Shown piece after piece: positions 38,684 through 48,262 of a DNA stretch of 64,000 nucleotides (its first letter is position 1; each line of letters opens with the position of its first letter). The notes beneath the pieces are model-generated. The model made no database searches and was not told where the DNA came from. It was given only the letters and a program-made list of their open reading frames with translations. The position numbers were made by a program, and so were the translations under genes. The stretch is taken from positions 26,357 through 90,356 of the forward strand of contig JALEKJ010000036.1 in assembly GCA_022771695.1 (NCBI GenBank). The letters run 5' to 3'. The stretch is from Roseburia sp. (GTDB lineage: Bacteria > Bacillota > Clostridia > Lachnospirales > Lachnospiraceae).

Positions 38684-39334
38684 CTATAAAAACCTTTTTA
38701 CCTCCTGCGGTACCCCTGCAAACTGCGTCGCTCCATGCGCGCGCAAAAACGCCTCATCACGGAATCCCCAAAGTACGGAAATGCACGGCAATCCTGCATT
38801 TTTTGCAGTCATGACATCCACCTCGGAATCTCCGACATAAACCGCTGTCTCTGCAGGCATATGAAGTTCCTCCAATGCTTTATATACCGTATCCGGCGCC
38901 GGCTTCTTTAAAACCCCTTCTTTTTCACCGATTGCTACCGGCACAATCCCCTCAAAATAAATCTCTGACAGCTCTTTTACCGCACTATCTAACTTATTGG
39001 AAACGATTGCAAGTGCATAACCTTCATCTTTCAATTCCCGCAGCAACTGCAGCACACCGTCATATGGCTTGGTCTTATCATTGCAATGTACACCATAATA
39101 CTCCTTGAACTTTGTAAAAGTCTCTTCAAACCACGGATTCGCAAATCCCTCCGGAACCGACAGTTCCATCAGCCGCCGCACGCCGTTTCCGACAAATCTG
39201 CACACCTCGTCAATCGTGCGCTCGGGCATCCCCATCTCGCGCAATGCATAGTTTACTGCGTCTGCAAGATCTTCTAATGTATTTAACAAGGTTCCGTCCA
39301 AATCAAAAATAACGGTTTCATATTTTCTCATCAT
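38684..39334 (-). CDS. HAD-superfamily phosphatase (Gph-like)
   Basis: A 216-residue haloacid dehalogenase-fold hydrolase with motif I FDLDGTLLNT, motif II IVSNK, and motif III VGDSEVDVMTAKNAG. A helical cap spans about residues 18-80. It resembles phosphoglycolate phosphatase but may act on other sugar phosphates. It lies 15 nt before the MFS-GH2 gene, in one operon. Confidence 0.87.
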   Translation of the reverse strand: MMRKYETVIFDLDGTLLNTLEDLADAVNYALREMGMPERTIDEVCRFVGNGVRRLMELSVPEGFANPWFEETFTKFKEYYGVHCNDKTKPYDGVLQLLRELKDEGYALAIVSNKLDSAVKELSEIYFEGIVPVAIGEKEGVLKKPAPDTVYKALEELHMPAETAVYVGDSEVDVMTAKNAGLPCISVLWGFRDEAFLRAHGATQFAGVPQEVKRFL

Positions 39335-39373
39335 CTCTGCCTCATTCTCTTTGTCTCTTTCCCGTCCGTTTCT

Positions 39374-40402
39374 CTACTTCACGCTGACTTCCCCTGCCAG
39401 CACGCGCTTATAGTCCTCATAGTTCTTCGCAAGTAACGTCGGTGTGTCCAGCCCATACGGACATTTGCTCTTACATTTTCCACAATGCAGGCAGTCTTCA
39501 ATCTTCTTCATCTTCTCCTGCATTTCCAGTGTGAGCTGTGCATCGGACGGTGCACGGCGCAGCATCAGCGACATTCTCGCGCAGTTGTTAATCTCAATGC
39601 CGACCGGGCATGGCATACAGTAGCCACAACCTCTGCAGAACTCTCCGGCAAGTTCCTTTCTGTCGTGCTCAATAATCGCCCTTATCTCCTCTGTCATTAC
39701 AGGCGGATGAGCGATATAAGAAATAAACTCCTCCAACTCGTGTGCACGCTGCACGCCCCAAATTGGAAGCACATTCTCATACTGTGCCTCAAATGCATAT
39801 GCGGCAGCGGAATTTGTGATGAGTCCTCCGGAAAGTGCTTTCATCGCGATAAAGCCCATGCCCGCTTCTCTGCATTTCTCCACCAAAGCAATGTCACGCT
39901 CACTTGCAAGATAACAGAACGGGAACTGCAACGTCTCATATAAGCCGGATTCGATGGCTTCTTCTGCTACCGCAAGCCTGTGATTGGTGATGCCGATATG
40001 CCGAATTTTTCCTTGCGCCTTCGCCTCAATCATCGCCTCGTAAAGCCCTGTTCCGTCTCCCGGCTTCGGACAGAACGATGGATTATGGAACTGGTAAATA
40101 TCAATGTAATCGGTTCTCAAATTGCCGAGAGAGATCTCCAAATCTCTCCAGAACTCCTCTGCATTTGACGCGGCTGTCTTTGTTGCAATATAGACTTTTT
40201 CACGCATTCCGTCAAACGCTTCTCCCAACTTTTCCTCACTGTCTGTGTAAAATCTTGCCGTATCAAAAAAAGTAATTCCTGCCTCATAAGCGCGTCTTGC
40301 AAGTTTCACCGCATCCTCCGTGCTGATTCTCTGAATCGGAAGTGCGCCAAATCCGTTCTTGTTGACTGTGATTCCTGTTTTTCCAAGTGTTATTATTTCC
40401 AT
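39374..40402 (-). CDS. Aldo/keto reductase with C-terminal ferredoxin clusters
   Basis: A 342-residue fusion: an AKR TIM barrel (FFDTARFYTDSEEKLGEA, IATKT, HIGITNH) to about residue 255, then a ferredoxin-like tail with CRGCGYCMPCPVGIEINNC and CLHCGKCKSKCPYG that should hold two iron-sulfur clusters. Such proteins are frequent in anaerobic Clostridia. It probably reduces a carbonyl compound and may trade electrons with ferredoxin. It lies 18 nt after the LTA-synthase-like gene. Confidence 0.88.
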   Translation of the reverse strand: MEIITLGKTGITVNKNGFGALPIQRISTEDAVKLARRAYEAGITFFDTARFYTDSEEKLGEAFDGMREKVYIATKTAASNAEEFWRDLEISLGNLRTDYIDIYQFHNPSFCPKPGDGTGLYEAMIEAKAQGKIRHIGITNHRLAVAEEAIESGLYETLQFPFCYLASERDIALVEKCREAGMGFIAMKALSGGLITNSAAAYAFEAQYENVLPIWGVQRAHELEEFISYIAHPPVMTEEIRAIIEHDRKELAGEFCRGCGYCMPCPVGIEINNCARMSLMLRRAPSDAQLTLEMQEKMKKIEDCLHCGKCKSKCPYGLDTPTLLAKNYEDYKRVLAGEVSVK

Positions 40403-40420
40403 GCTCGTTTCCTCCTTTGT

Positions 40421-42379
40421 TTATGGTTCATTCAAATACGGGAAAAACACCTCGCTCTTTCCCTTTTCATCAAACATATTATTATATTGCAGAATCTCAT
40501 AATCATGAATCCACTCTGCTTCTTCCTCCGTCGCTTCCTCAAGATGCAGAAATCTGCCCTCGGATTTCGAATAATAGCCGCGTGAATTGATTGCCGGTAC
40601 GACCTCCATCATGTCGAGAAGGAACCGATTGTATGCCGGAAGCGTCAGACCCGCTCGCTCAAGCGCCATAGAGGAAAGGAAGTTAAGGCTTGTAATCTCC
40701 ACCGTCTCCTCCTCGCTCTCATAATTTGTCCAGATAAAAAACGGCACCGTATAGAGCGCCTGCAGCTCATCGGTCGTAAGTCCGGATAATCCCTTTCCGT
40801 TTAAGTACGGATAAAAGCTGGCAGAAAGGCTCGGTTGATGATCTCCAAAAAAAACGATTTCCACCGGTTCATCCACATTTTGAAAATAAGAAATCAAATA
40901 CTCTAATGCCGCGTCACTCTCGTGTACCAAGGACAGATACTGGTTGACATCCGAATAGTTTGTTCCGAGCATGCGCACCTGTTCGTTGAAGTTATCGTAC
41001 TTCTCCGTATAGCCGCCATGGTTCTGCATCGAAATGCTCATGATGAATAAATCCTCATTCGCCGCGCGGCTCTCATAACGTTCAATGATGCTCTCATAGA
41101 GTTCCTGATCGGTAATATATTTCCGCAGCATCTGCGTCTGGTCAAAATCATCAATAAAATACATCTCATCAAATCCCAGATTCGGATAGACCGTGTTGCG
41201 GCTCCAGCCGGTCTCATAATAAGGATGCATTGCCACACAGGTATAGCCCTCATTTTTCATATTTGAAACAATCGATGTCGGTGTATCCGTGATGTACTGC
41301 TGGTAGACGACCGAACCGCCCGGCAAAAATGCCATCGAATTGCCTGTCATAAACTCCCATTCGGAATTCGGCGTTTTCGCACCAAATACGGAGGAGAGTG
41401 CATGACCTTTTATTGTATTCTCCGTCAAGGAATCGTAAAACGGTGTCAGTTCAATATTCGTGGTAAACTCACCCACAACGCTAAGGTCCGCATAAGACTC
41501 ACTCATTACTACGATAATCGTCGGCTTCTCACCGGAAAAATCTGTGCCATTTTCCGTCCCTTCCAAATCCACGTTTTCGGTATATCGCGCCTCAAAAGCC
41601 TCTACCACATCCTCAGAATACCCCTCCGGTTCACCTATGAAACAATCACGCACACTGAGAACAAAGTTTAAGATATATCCGTTCCGATAGCTCCCTTTCT
41701 GCTCCCACGTCTCTGTTGTAATGCTCTGGCTTTTTTGCCCGATATATACCGCGCCAAGCACTGCAAGCGAAACGCATACCAGCGTCATCCACATCCGCTT
41801 CTTAAATGTCACATGCAGCCTGCGCAAAAGTGCGACGTAAAGTGTAGAAAGCAGTATCACATATCCGGCTCTGTCATCCAGGACAAACTCATAGTTTCCT
41901 GCAACGGACAAACCCGTCTGAATGGATTTCAAGTCACTGAAAATAAATTCATTTCCGCGAAACAGATAAACGAAATAGTTGATGCCTGCCACGCTCATCA
42001 GGAATATGTGCGATATCATACAGCCCAGTCCTGTATTATTGGTAGCCGCCTGCATGACCAGAAATACCACCAGACAGCAAACAATGTTCAAAAACATCTT
42101 TTCCTGTGATATTTTAGCGCGAAGCTCCGCATCCAAGAGAAGATACTGCACATGGTATGCCGTAAAAAGGCTGCTGCCGCCAATCATAAGCGCAGCCCAA
42201 AGCCAAGACAGCCTCTCGTTAAGTTCAATCTCCAAACTCTTGATACAAAAATAGATTACTCCAAACCCAAGTAGGGCGTATACTGAGAACCTGATATTCA
42301 TAAACAGTGCCGTTGCCAGTATCATCGCAACCGCCGTTTTTCCAATATTTTCCCTTTTAAAATAAAATTTTATCTTCAT
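40421..42379 (-). CDS. LTA-synthase-like membrane sulfatase-fold protein
   Basis: About 652 residues: five N-terminal membrane helices (to about residue 190) and an extracellular alkaline-phosphatase-fold domain with IVVMSESYADLS, SSVFGAKTPNSEWEFMTG and EIVFFGDHQPSL. The conserved threonine nucleophile position falls in AKTPNSE. It belongs to the LtaS family that adds glycerol-phosphate or phosphoethanolamine groups to surface polymers. The start is unclear: the ATG at 42,379 lacks a ribosome site, and an in-frame ATT 14 codons upstream follows GGAGGAAAA. Confidence 0.85.
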   Translation of the reverse strand: MKIKFYFKRENIGKTAVAMILATALFMNIRFSVYALLGFGVIYFCIKSLEIELNERLSWLWAALMIGGSSLFTAYHVQYLLLDAELRAKISQEKMFLNIVCCLVVFLVMQAATNNTGLGCMISHIFLMSVAGINYFVYLFRGNEFIFSDLKSIQTGLSVAGNYEFVLDDRAGYVILLSTLYVALLRRLHVTFKKRMWMTLVCVSLAVLGAVYIGQKSQSITTETWEQKGSYRNGYILNFVLSVRDCFIGEPEGYSEDVVEAFEARYTENVDLEGTENGTDFSGEKPTIIVVMSESYADLSVVGEFTTNIELTPFYDSLTENTIKGHALSSVFGAKTPNSEWEFMTGNSMAFLPGGSVVYQQYITDTPTSIVSNMKNEGYTCVAMHPYYETGWSRNTVYPNLGFDEMYFIDDFDQTQMLRKYITDQELYESIIERYESRAANEDLFIMSISMQNHGGYTEKYDNFNEQVRMLGTNYSDVNQYLSLVHESDAALEYLISYFQNVDEPVEIVFFGDHQPSLSASFYPYLNGKGLSGLTTDELQALYTVPFFIWTNYESEEETVEITSLNFLSSMALERAGLTLPAYNRFLLDMMEVVPAINSRGYYSKSEGRFLHLEEATEEEAEWIHDYEILQYNNMFDEKGKSEVFFPYLNEP

Positions 42380-42389
42380 AATAAACTTT

Positions 42390-42417
42390 ATTTTATCATT
42401 ACCAATGGGTTTGTCAA
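42390..42417 (-). promoter_or_regulatory. Candidate promoter of the LTA-synthase-like operon
   Basis: TTGACA and TAAAAT spaced 16 nt on the minus strand, only 10 nt before the ATG. If used, the mRNA would have almost no leader. Confidence 0.4.
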
Positions 42418-42449
42418 TTTTTCCTCCAAAAGTTCGCCAAAAAATCACA

Positions 42450-42522
42450 AAAAGAATCCATAAAGTGGTGCATTATATATTCCGCTAAAGGAAATTATGC
42501 ACTGCTTTATGGATTCTTTTTG
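42450..42522. terminator. Long bidirectional terminator hairpin
   Basis: ACAAAAAGAATCCATAAAG is repeated inverted at the other end, with an inner GTGCAT/ATGCAC pair and A/T tracts on both flanks. It ends the leftward radical SAM-flippase unit. Confidence 0.8.
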
Positions 42523-42528
42523 TAATTT

Positions 42529-43539
42529 TTAGTCATATGTATCCTTACGTCCCTGGATTCTTCGAGCTATCACAATAAACAGCCCTAATATAAACGGGAA
42601 AATAAAGGTGGCAAACCGATACAAAAGTGCGGCAGAACCGGCAAGTCCGGTTCCTACAATCCCCGCAAACAAGGAGGTAAATACAAGTTCCGTCGAGCCA
42701 ATACCTCCCGGTGCAGGAATCACCGCTGCAAGCATGATAGAAAGTGATGTCACTGCCATCGTCTGCACCAGCGTTACCTCCGTATGCCCTGCAAATATCA
42801 AATACGGAATTCCATACCAGAATGCATTTCGCACCGTGCTGAGAAGTATAACTTCTACTACCAGCCTCTTTTTCTTGATAATGTGCTTTGAAGCACGCTC
42901 AAGCATCTGACATTCTCCTCGCAGCGAAGCAATCTGCACATCAAATCTTCGGTTCAGCTTACGGTCCAACCAATCCAGAAACTGAAACAGTACTTTATGA
43001 AAAGCAGTAGAGCAACACAATAAAATCAAAATCAAGGTAATTATAATTGTCACTGCATAACCTGCCATCAGAAGCCACATATAGCTACTGAAGTGCGCGT
43101 ACATATAATTCCAGCTAACACAAAAAAATATTACTGAGAATAGCGCAATGCTGATTTTATGAAACGCGTATTGGAGCATATATAGTCCAAATCCGATCGA
43201 ATGCTCCACCCCGTTCTCGCCCAGATAAATCACTGCCGCAACGCCCGCACCACTGCCGAGGGTTGCCACACGGTAAAAGGAACAGAAAAATGCATTTCCC
43301 ACTCCCTTTCCGTAGGAGAAATCAGGATTATATTCACGAGCCAAAAGCATCGTAATCAATCCCTCCATCAGGTGATATCCCACTGTCATCGCACAAATCC
43401 CGATAATCACGGACGGCATTGTCTTTGCAAGCTGCTCCATAATCGGTCCTGCCGTATCGCGGAATGTATAAATAATCGCGCCTACAAACAGCAGCACGAC
43501 TCCCCATTTTAATATTTGTTTTTGTGTCTTACTGATAAT
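42529..43539 (-). CDS. Flippase-like membrane protein (LPG synthase N-domain family)
   Basis: A protein of about 330 residues with eight hydrophobic helices of the YbhN/MprF flippase type (VGYHLMEGLITMLLA, VIPAPGGIGSTELVF). It lacks the MprF lysyltransferase domain, so it probably moves a lipid across the membrane. The first canonical start is GTG at 43,497 with poor spacing. AAGGGG lies just before in-frame ATT ATT ATC codons at 43,534-43,542, so an ATT start is plausible. It is 6-9 nt from the radical SAM stop, strongly suggesting coupled translation. Confidence 0.8.
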   Translation of the reverse strand: MISKTQKQILKWGVVLLFVGAIIYTFRDTAGPIMEQLAKTMPSVIIGICAMTVGYHLMEGLITMLLAREYNPDFSYGKGVGNAFFCSFYRVATLGSGAGVAAVIYLGENGVEHSIGFGLYMLQYAFHKISIALFSVIFFCVSWNYMYAHFSSYMWLLMAGYAVTIIITLILILLCCSTAFHKVLFQFLDWLDRKLNRRFDVQIASLRGECQMLERASKHIIKKKRLVVEVILLSTVRNAFWYGIPYLIFAGHTEVTLVQTMAVTSLSIMLAAVIPAPGGIGSTELVFTSLFAGIVGTGLAGSAALLYRFATFIFPFILGLFIVIARRIQGRKDTYD

Positions 43540-43548
43540 AATCGCCCC

Positions 43549-44946
43549 TTATCTTTTCTTAAAGTTCGTATATCCCTTTTGTTGATATGGATGCTCTTTC
43601 CAAAGCTTATCAGCAGTCTCTTTCCACTCGCAGGCATACTCCATACATTTGCCGCAAAGGTGTTCAACCGGCTCTGCCTCCTCCACATCGGTGGAATGTG
43701 CATTCGTCTCTTTTACCATGCGCTGCAGAATCTCCGGATTCTCAAGCATCGGGCATGGCCGTAGCATATTATCATTAAATGGCTGGTTATCCCGATATGC
43801 CATAAACAACGGCTGTTTTAAGCATTCCAGCAGAGATTTTTCCCTGATGTTCGCACCGGAATAGTGGATAAATACACACGGCTCCACGTCCCCCTTGGGG
43901 TTGATGTGACAATAGTTTCTGCCACCTGCAATACAGCCTCCGACGAACTCTCCGTCGTTTTGGAAATCCATAACAAAAATTTCCTTGCCGCCCTCCATCG
44001 CACGAACTTCACGGATTCTATGATAAATATACTCCCTCTGCTCACTTGTCGGCATCAGTTCCGGTGCCGCCTTCATACCTACCGGCATCAAATGGAAATA
44101 CCATGCAAACCGGCTTCCATGCTCAATCAGCAAATCGAAGAACTCGTCGGAAGTGACCGCATCCATGTTTTTACGAGTATAGCATACGCTATTGCCAAAA
44201 ATCAATCCATTTTCATGCAGCAGGTCCATGGCATGGATAACCTTCTGGTAAACGCCATCTCCGCGGCGGAAATCATTGGCATCCTCAAAGCCTTCCAGAC
44301 TAATGGATAAGGACAGATTGCCCACACGCTTCATCTCATCACAGAATGCCTGATCTACTAAGGTTCCGTTTGTGTAACAGTGGAATGCACATTCATTATG
44401 CTTCTCACACAGTTTGATAATATCGGCTTTACGCACCAGAGGCTCCCCACCGGTCATCATATAAAAATAGATTCCGAGCTCTTTTCCCTGTGTTACGATA
44501 CTGTCTAACTCATCGTATGTAAGGTTTAGTTTGTTTCCGTACTCGGCTGCCCAGCATCCGGTACAATGCAGATTGCAGGCACTTGTTGGATCCATAAGAA
44601 TCAGCCACGGGATATTGCAGTCATGTATCTCTCTCATCTTACGGATTGTCTTTGTTCCCTGAAATGCTGCCTGAAATCCTAAATTCAGTGCCGTCATCTT
44701 TGCAACATGCGGGTCTGTTTCATCTAAAAGTCTGTTGACATACCGCATCCATTTATGATCCGGGTTCTGAATCATTGCTCTTGCACCTTCATAAGATTCC
44801 TTGGTAAACTGGTCACCCATAAATTTTTCTGCAAGGTCTACAATATGAAGCAGTCCTTTTTCCCGATCCTTATTCAGACTTTTGAGTGTCATATCGATTG
44901 CTGCGCCAAATGCTTTTCTCTCTACTGTTTGTGTAAAATTTGCCAT
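43549..44946 (-). CDS. Radical SAM/SPASM protein
   Basis: A 465-residue protein: helical N-terminal region of about 115 residues, radical SAM core with cluster motif CNLHCTGC and TGGEPL, then a cysteine-rich SPASM-like tail (CIAGGRNYCHINPKGDVEPC, CPMLEN, HLCGKCMEYACEW). It should use S-adenosylmethionine and iron-sulfur clusters for radical chemistry on an unknown substrate. The directly linked flippase hints at a lipid or membrane substrate. I cannot name the reaction from the sequence. Confidence 0.88.
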   Translation of the reverse strand: MANFTQTVERKAFGAAIDMTLKSLNKDREKGLLHIVDLAEKFMGDQFTKESYEGARAMIQNPDHKWMRYVNRLLDETDPHVAKMTALNLGFQAAFQGTKTIRKMREIHDCNIPWLILMDPTSACNLHCTGCWAAEYGNKLNLTYDELDSIVTQGKELGIYFYMMTGGEPLVRKADIIKLCEKHNECAFHCYTNGTLVDQAFCDEMKRVGNLSLSISLEGFEDANDFRRGDGVYQKVIHAMDLLHENGLIFGNSVCYTRKNMDAVTSDEFFDLLIEHGSRFAWYFHLMPVGMKAAPELMPTSEQREYIYHRIREVRAMEGGKEIFVMDFQNDGEFVGGCIAGGRNYCHINPKGDVEPCVFIHYSGANIREKSLLECLKQPLFMAYRDNQPFNDNMLRPCPMLENPEILQRMVKETNAHSTDVEEAEPVEHLCGKCMEYACEWKETADKLWKEHPYQQKGYTNFKKR

Positions 44947-45114
44947 AATTACCCTCCCTTTCTTAGTTTGAAGTATACAAAGCTTTCCTCATTTTTTACA
45001 TATGCAATAAAGTTTAAATGTCGCTAACTGATATACATTTTTGTTTATTTGTCTATCAAAAGCCGACATTTTCAGACATAATTCATCAAGAAACGCTCTC
45101 TTCTAACAAAAAAA

Positions 45115-45160
45115 GGAGACCGGAATGGTCACTATCTCATAATAGTGACCAACCCGGTCC
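45115..45160 (-). terminator. Terminator after the hydroxyacid dehydrogenase gene
   Basis: Nested inverted repeats (GACCGG/CCGGTC outside, GGTCACTAT/ATAGTGACC inside) are followed on the minus strand by TTTTTTTG. Confidence 0.85.
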
Positions 45161-45164
45161 GGCA

Positions 45165-46091
45165 TTAAAACTCTCTGATATTTTCCTCCACAAGCTTCAT
45201 CAGACGCGTCCGTGCTTCTACGCTCGCCCACGCAATATGCGGTGTGATGATAAGCTTCTCACTATCCTTTATCTCCCTGAGCGGATTATCGGCAGTCATC
45301 GGCTCTACCGAAAGCACATCCAACCCTGCTGCCGCAATCTCTCCCGCCTGCAATGCATCCGCCAAATCCTGCTCCACCACAATCGGCCCACGACCAAGAT
45401 TGAGAAAGACTGCCGTGTTTTTCATCTTATGGAATGCCTCTGCATCCATCAAACCTTCCGTATTTCCATCCAGCGGTGCATGCACAGATACAATATCTGC
45501 TTCCGTCAAAAGTGTCTCAAAGTCCACACGTTCATACCCCGGCTGATCATTCTTCCCTGAGGTTGAATAATAGATAACGCGACATCCGAACATTTTGGCA
45601 ATATCTGCCACCCTGCGGCCAATCGCTCCTAATCCGACTATTCCCCAGGTCATCCCGCTTAATTCATGGAATGCACGGGCAAAATGTGTAAATGTCGTAT
45701 CGTTTACATACTTTTCTGATTTCACATAAGAATCATAATAAGGCAGCTTTTCAAGCAGATAGAATAACAGTGCAAATGTGTGCTGTGCCACCGTCTCCGT
45801 GGAGTATCCTCCAACATTACGCCATGCAATTCCTCTTTTTGCGAGGTATTCCTTATCCAGGTTGTTCGTACCGGTCGCCGTCACGCACACCAGTTTTAGA
45901 TGCTCTGCTTCTCCGATGGACTGCTCGTTGATTACTACTTTATTCAATACGATAACATCCGCATCTTTTGTTCGCTCTCTCGCCTCCTCCGGCGTGGAGA
46001 ATCCATACTTTACGACTTCCCCCAGTTCATCAAAACCGGACAAATCGATGTCATCGCCAATCGTCTTGGCATCCAAAAATACAATCTTCAT
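45165..46091 (-). CDS. D-isomer-specific 2-hydroxyacid dehydrogenase
   Basis: A 308-residue NAD-dependent oxidoreductase with Rossmann motif WGIVGLGAIGRRVADIAKMFG, the arginine-containing LNLGRGPIVVEQDLADAL and the catalytic histidine in ITPHIAW. It interconverts a 2-keto and a D-2-hydroxy acid; glycerate and lactate are possible substrates. It is the last gene of the NfeD-patatin-dehydrogenase string. Confidence 0.9.
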   Translation of the reverse strand: MKIVFLDAKTIGDDIDLSGFDELGEVVKYGFSTPEEARERTKDADVIVLNKVVINEQSIGEAEHLKLVCVTATGTNNLDKEYLAKRGIAWRNVGGYSTETVAQHTFALLFYLLEKLPYYDSYVKSEKYVNDTTFTHFARAFHELSGMTWGIVGLGAIGRRVADIAKMFGCRVIYYSTSGKNDQPGYERVDFETLLTEADIVSVHAPLDGNTEGLMDAEAFHKMKNTAVFLNLGRGPIVVEQDLADALQAGEIAAAGLDVLSVEPMTADNPLREIKDSEKLIITPHIAWASVEARTRLMKLVEENIREF

Positions 46092-46106
46092 CTATGTAAC
46101 CTTTCT

Positions 46107-46958
46107 CTATGTCTGCAGATACTGCTTTAATGCTTCCATCTGTGCTTTTGCAACCTCGTATCCTTCCTCATACAGACGGCGCAGTTTTACCGTATTCGTC
46201 TCTGTTCTTCCCACGCCGTAAGTGTCCTCCGGTGCAATGACAAACACCTTACCCTTCTGCTCCAAATCAGCAAGCTGCTTCATACATTCATTGTAGCGCT
46301 CCGCGCGCAGGTTCAGTGCCTCAACCACCTTGGGATACTTTTTATAGAGATGATTCGTCAGTTTGATTGCCTTCTCTTCTTTTTTTACATAATCACGCGC
46401 TCTCGTCAACACGACAACCAGCTTGTCACAGCCTTCTTCAAAAGCGTGTTCATACGGAACGGAATCTGCGATACCACCATCCAGATAATAGCGTTTTCCG
46501 ATTTTTACCGGCGGGAACAGAATCGGCAAAGAACAACTTGCCACCAGCGTATCCTTCATATCCCTGTCCCTTGGCACTTCCAGATATTCCGCCCTTCCGG
46601 TGTGCAAATTGGTCACTGCTGCCTCTACCTTTCCCTCATAGCGCGCAAACGCATCATAGTCAAACGGCAGCAATTCATTCGGCACCTGATCAAACACAAA
46701 CTTCGTATTGTAATATGCTTTCTCACTGCGGTTAAAAAGATGTCGCATACCCATATAGCGCTTGTCCGCCATATACTTTTCCATCACCTCTAAGTTTCTG
46801 CCTTTCTGCCCGGAAAGATAGGAAACGCCAAAAGCGATTCCGGCCGATACCCCAATAAAGTAATCCGGCATCAATCCTTCTTCCAGAAAAACATCCATTA
46901 CCCCGCAGGAGAAAATTGTCCGATTTGCTCCGCCTTCAAAGACCATTCCTAACTTCAT
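46107..46958 (-). CDS. Patatin-like phospholipase
   Basis: A 283-residue lipid acyl hydrolase fold with oxyanion loop EGGANR, nucleophile serine in FIGVSAGIAFG and the catalytic aspartate in LDGGIADSVP, so the Ser-Asp dyad is intact. It resembles the YjjU/RssA group of bacterial patatins. No signal peptide is present. It lies 15 nt upstream of the dehydrogenase gene and 21 nt after NfeD in one operon. Confidence 0.9.
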   Translation of the reverse strand: MKLGMVFEGGANRTIFSCGVMDVFLEEGLMPDYFIGVSAGIAFGVSYLSGQKGRNLEVMEKYMADKRYMGMRHLFNRSEKAYYNTKFVFDQVPNELLPFDYDAFARYEGKVEAAVTNLHTGRAEYLEVPRDRDMKDTLVASCSLPILFPPVKIGKRYYLDGGIADSVPYEHAFEEGCDKLVVVLTRARDYVKKEEKAIKLTNHLYKKYPKVVEALNLRAERYNECMKQLADLEQKGKVFVIAPEDTYGVGRTETNTVKLRRLYEEGYEVAKAQMEALKQYLQT

Positions 46959-46979
46959 ATTTCTGCCTCACTTAACTGT

Positions 46980-47435
46980 CTATTCCACTTCTTTGCTTGG
47001 CATAATGTCACTTTTTACAACGTACATTGTAACTCCACGGATTTCTTTTACTTTTACAATCGTGCCTGCTTCAAATGTCTCGTTTTCGTGATAGGCTCTT
47101 GCAGTCCATTCCTGACCTTTGTATACTGCTGTTCCTGTTCCGCGCAAATTATCTACCGCCTCCGTCAAGCAGACATTCTCATCCAGAGCCTGCTCATAAT
47201 TCGTCTTTACCAAGTAAGGCTTAAAATACTTTAATGCCCATGGTCTCGTAAAAATCAGCAGCACCAGTGACACAATCACAAAAATTGCAAACTGCCATAT
47301 TTCACTAAGACCCAGTGCATAGCAAAGCAGCGCAGCCAATGCACCTCCCGCAAACCAGATAGAAGTCAATCCTACGGTTGCTATCTCAACCGCTGCAAAA
47401 AGAATAATCAACCCAATCCAAACAATCGCCATCAT
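46980..47435 (-). CDS. NfeD-like membrane protein
   Basis: A 151-residue protein: three hydrophobic helices (about residues 2-70) then a C-terminal OB-fold (GTGTAVYKGQEWTARAYHENETFEAG). It is the short NfeD form. Its usual partner, an SPFH/flotillin protein, is not encoded next to it here. It heads the operon with the patatin gene, which may point to membrane-lipid homeostasis. Confidence 0.85.
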   Translation of the reverse strand: MMAIVWIGLIILFAAVEIATVGLTSIWFAGGALAALLCYALGLSEIWQFAIFVIVSLVLLIFTRPWALKYFKPYLVKTNYEQALDENVCLTEAVDNLRGTGTAVYKGQEWTARAYHENETFEAGTIVKVKEIRGVTMYVVKSDIMPSKEVE

Positions 47436-47581
47436 AATTATCCCCAGTCCTTTCTTTTGCTATGTATGCTACTATCTTAAATTAATACCTACTATAGCAT
47501 ATTCCAAATTTCATTTCCATGGTTAATTATATGCATTTTTCTGCCGAAACATATAGTAGAATTCTATGGGGAGGAATCATC

Positions 47582-48253
47582 ATGGCCAAAAATACTTATA
47601 TCGGAGCCGGCACCACCTTAAGCTCCAATTATTATATGCGTAATTTCTATGTATCGAATAGAAACGCGCGTACTCCTTCAAAACGCAAAGACATAGATAA
47701 TTCAGAACTGGCTTTAGCGGATGGAATGGCGCTTCGTCGCGCCATCAAGCAATTAGTTTCCTTGAAATTTGATGATGAGAAAGACTCTGATATCCGCAAC
47801 AGTGTTAAGGCTTTTATAGACACTTTCAATAACACGCTAGACTCCACTTCGGATTCTACAGACCACGCCTTGAACCGAAGCATGAAGCAGTTAAAGTCTA
47901 TCGCACAGGAATATGCATCTGACCTGGATAAAATTGGTATCACTGTGAATAGTGACGGTACACTTACCCGCCGCGATACACTTTTTACGACTGCCAGCCT
48001 TTCAAAGTTTGAAAAGCTGTTTTCATCCGGCTCTGATTTCATCCAGCGCACATCCGCTTGCGCAAAGCGGATTGAGCGCCGCAGCGATGCGTTGTCTGTC
48101 ACCGAGAAGCATCAGAAACTACTAGAAAATACCTCAAACCAGACGGGCAGCACAGTTGATACGACCGCTGTTGCACAGTTGATTTCCGATAGTACGGATT
48201 TGGATACGCTTTTAAATACCGGTATCGGGCAGAATGTGAATGTAGTATTATAA
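47582..48253 (+). CDS. Hypothetical protein, weak FliD/flagellar-cap resemblance
   Basis: A 223-residue soluble, helical protein rich in serine, aspartate and lysine. The central part, ASDLDKIGITVNSDGTLTRR followed by DTLFTTASLSKFEKLFSS, recalls the C-terminal region of flagellar hook-associated protein 2, but the rest does not match. The start is the ATG 6 nt after GGGAGGA; an upstream ATG would add 21 residues without a ribosome site. No flagellar genes are nearby. Function unknown. Confidence 0.65.
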   Translation: MAKNTYIGAGTTLSSNYYMRNFYVSNRNARTPSKRKDIDNSELALADGMALRRAIKQLVSLKFDDEKDSDIRNSVKAFIDTFNNTLDSTSDSTDHALNRSMKQLKSIAQEYASDLDKIGITVNSDGTLTRRDTLFTTASLSKFEKLFSSGSDFIQRTSACAKRIERRSDALSVTEKHQKLLENTSNQTGSTVDTTAVAQLISDSTDLDTLLNTGIGQNVNVVL

Positions 48254-48262
48254 AACATAAAC

